Part shown: positions 38,571 through 39,626 of the stretch, in pieces
How the letters are laid out: every line of letters starts with the position of its first letter
Position numbering within the stretch: position 1 is the first letter of the stretch
Origin: Welwitschia mirabilis
Lineage: Eukaryota > Gnetophyta > Gnetopsida > Welwitschiales
Direction of reading: 5' to 3'
NCBI GenBank assembly: GCA_051453625.1
Contig: JBOZIK010000001.1
Location: 59,517,235 to 59,556,860 of the forward strand
Length of the DNA stretch: 39,626 bases
Translations under genes and position numbers: made by a program
Notes under the pieces: generated by a model
Databases searched by the model: none
Told to the model about the DNA's origin: nothing
Seen by the model: only the letters and a program-made list of their open reading frames with translations

Positions 38571-39626
38571 TTGCTATTAATGTTTAGTTGTTTACCGTCA
38601 AGCCAAACCAAAGGGTATGGTTTAAAATTTATTCATATGAACTTCTTTGTTTATCCAAGCCTCAAAATGCAAAGGACCAATTGCACAAATTCAACCTGCC
38701 TGGGTATTTATGTGAAGATGAGAGATACGTATGTTTCTGGCATTATGTGTTTAAAACTTCAAATAATGCTATTTGAATTTATGATTGCATATTTGAATGA
38801 AACTTGTAAAACCCAGTTATTTGTTTATAAAAGCATTTTTATTGCGACCTGTATCATTCTTAAAGGGCATTCACCCACACGTAATCCACATCAAGGAAAA
38901 TATTCTAACATGTAGCACAACATTAAGAATACTATAAGACCTGTTAATAATCATGTTTATAATGAATATGGTGGTTTAGCAGACCCAGACATGCAGCCCA
39001 AAATTTGCATGTCATTAAGGTATATGACAAGGCATTGACAAAGCGTGCTTTCAGTTTGCAAGGGCCTATTGCCGTGTCGACATGTTATTGCATGGCCAGA
39101 ATTCTCACTAAGATATTTGTGAGCGGCATTGGAAGCCGTGGCATTGTGGACACACGTATGTCATTGATTTAAAGCTGTAGGCAGACATGGTTTATTTCGC
39201 CAAGGTTATATATCTATTGAATTGGGAGATTCGAAATGATGCAAATTAGAGTTTTTAATTTTTTTTGGTTATGACTCATGGGCATGGGTGTTGGAAAATG
39301 TCAAATGTTAGAAAGATCAATCAGAATGTTTAAATTTTAGAAAAACAAGCAAAATGAAAGAGAAGATATAAAAGAAGAACAAAAGATGAGAGCTGTAGGT
39401 CACAGTTTTGACTTAAATGCGTAGTAAGGCCCAAAACCTTCACAAGGATCTTTTAATGACTCAACGGTAAATTATGTAGATTCGAAAACACATAAAAGGT
39501 GTCAATTAAATATGCCCTTTCAACTTGTATGAAGACACCAATTATTTAAAAACAATTTCTATCATAACCATGACAAGAATATCTTATGAATAATCTTAAA
39601 TGTGCCTCTTAAAAAAAAACATTTAG
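38571..39626. other. Downstream intergenic DNA
   Basis: AT-rich, with no convincing gene. Open frames of 60-115 codons at 38571-38915 lack domain features and look like chance. Confidence 0.5.

Noticed and set aside
38571-38915. Gene downstream of eIF4G
   Set aside because: No domain and ordinary AT-rich composition, with overlapping frames in different registers; probably chance.

Overview
This is a nuclear plant sequence, AT-rich and crowded with transposon debris. It carries one complete intact protein-coding gene: eIF4G, the large scaffold subunit of the cap-binding complex eIF4F, on the + strand. I join nine exons (first ATG 23121, stop ending 38225) into a 4,530-nt reading frame of 1,509 codons that stays in phase across all eight introns. 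The protein has the plant eIF4G layout: conserved N-terminal motifs, an eIF4E-binding YxxxxLL site, MIF4G and MA3. The 9.6-kb first intron, the density of decayed Ty3/gypsy and Ty1/copia relics, the dominance of C-to-T/G-to-A decay and a LINE-like 3' end suggest a large-genome plant. A gymnosperm, perhaps a conifer, is my guess; this is inference, not proof.

Layout. 1-1040: AT-rich DNA, a 368-N gap and a ~54-bp tandem repeat. 1041-2760: first copy of a 1.4-1.7-kb duplicated segment. 3180-6900: relic of a Tat-lineage Ty3/gypsy element on + (gag tail, protease, RT, RNase H). 6900-11500: AT-rich DNA with several N gaps, some flanked by duplicated sequence that looks like assembly overlap. 11500-13030: LINE-like remnant. 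13188-17470: chromovirus-type Ty3/gypsy relic (PBS, gag, protease, RT, RNase H). This is joined abruptly at about 17472 to an integrase tail that reads as Tat-type, followed by a pyrimidine-rich, repeat-like 3' region to 19760. 20140-21665: second, better preserved and more CpG-rich copy of the duplicated segment, with unassigned coding-like frames on both strands. 22200-23120: eIF4G promoter and leader with TCP-type, ABRE/G-box and telo-box-like motifs.

Intron 1 (23273-32882) holds three same-strand copies of an unclassified repeat, an antisense Ty1/copia gag fragment, a GGACGTCC-motif cluster, and a complete 2.8-kb gag-only LTR element with two LTRs, a tRNA-iMet primer-binding site and a 5-bp target-site duplication. 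It also has an array of about 16 GTCAA cores. Exons 2-9 (32883-38225) are compact. The remaining ~1.4 kb is 3' UTR and AT-rich flank.

No operon, CRISPR array or microbial system is present. The main interest lies in the gag-only element, the asymmetrically decayed duplication, the gypsy chimera junction and the regulatory-looking arrays around eIF4G.
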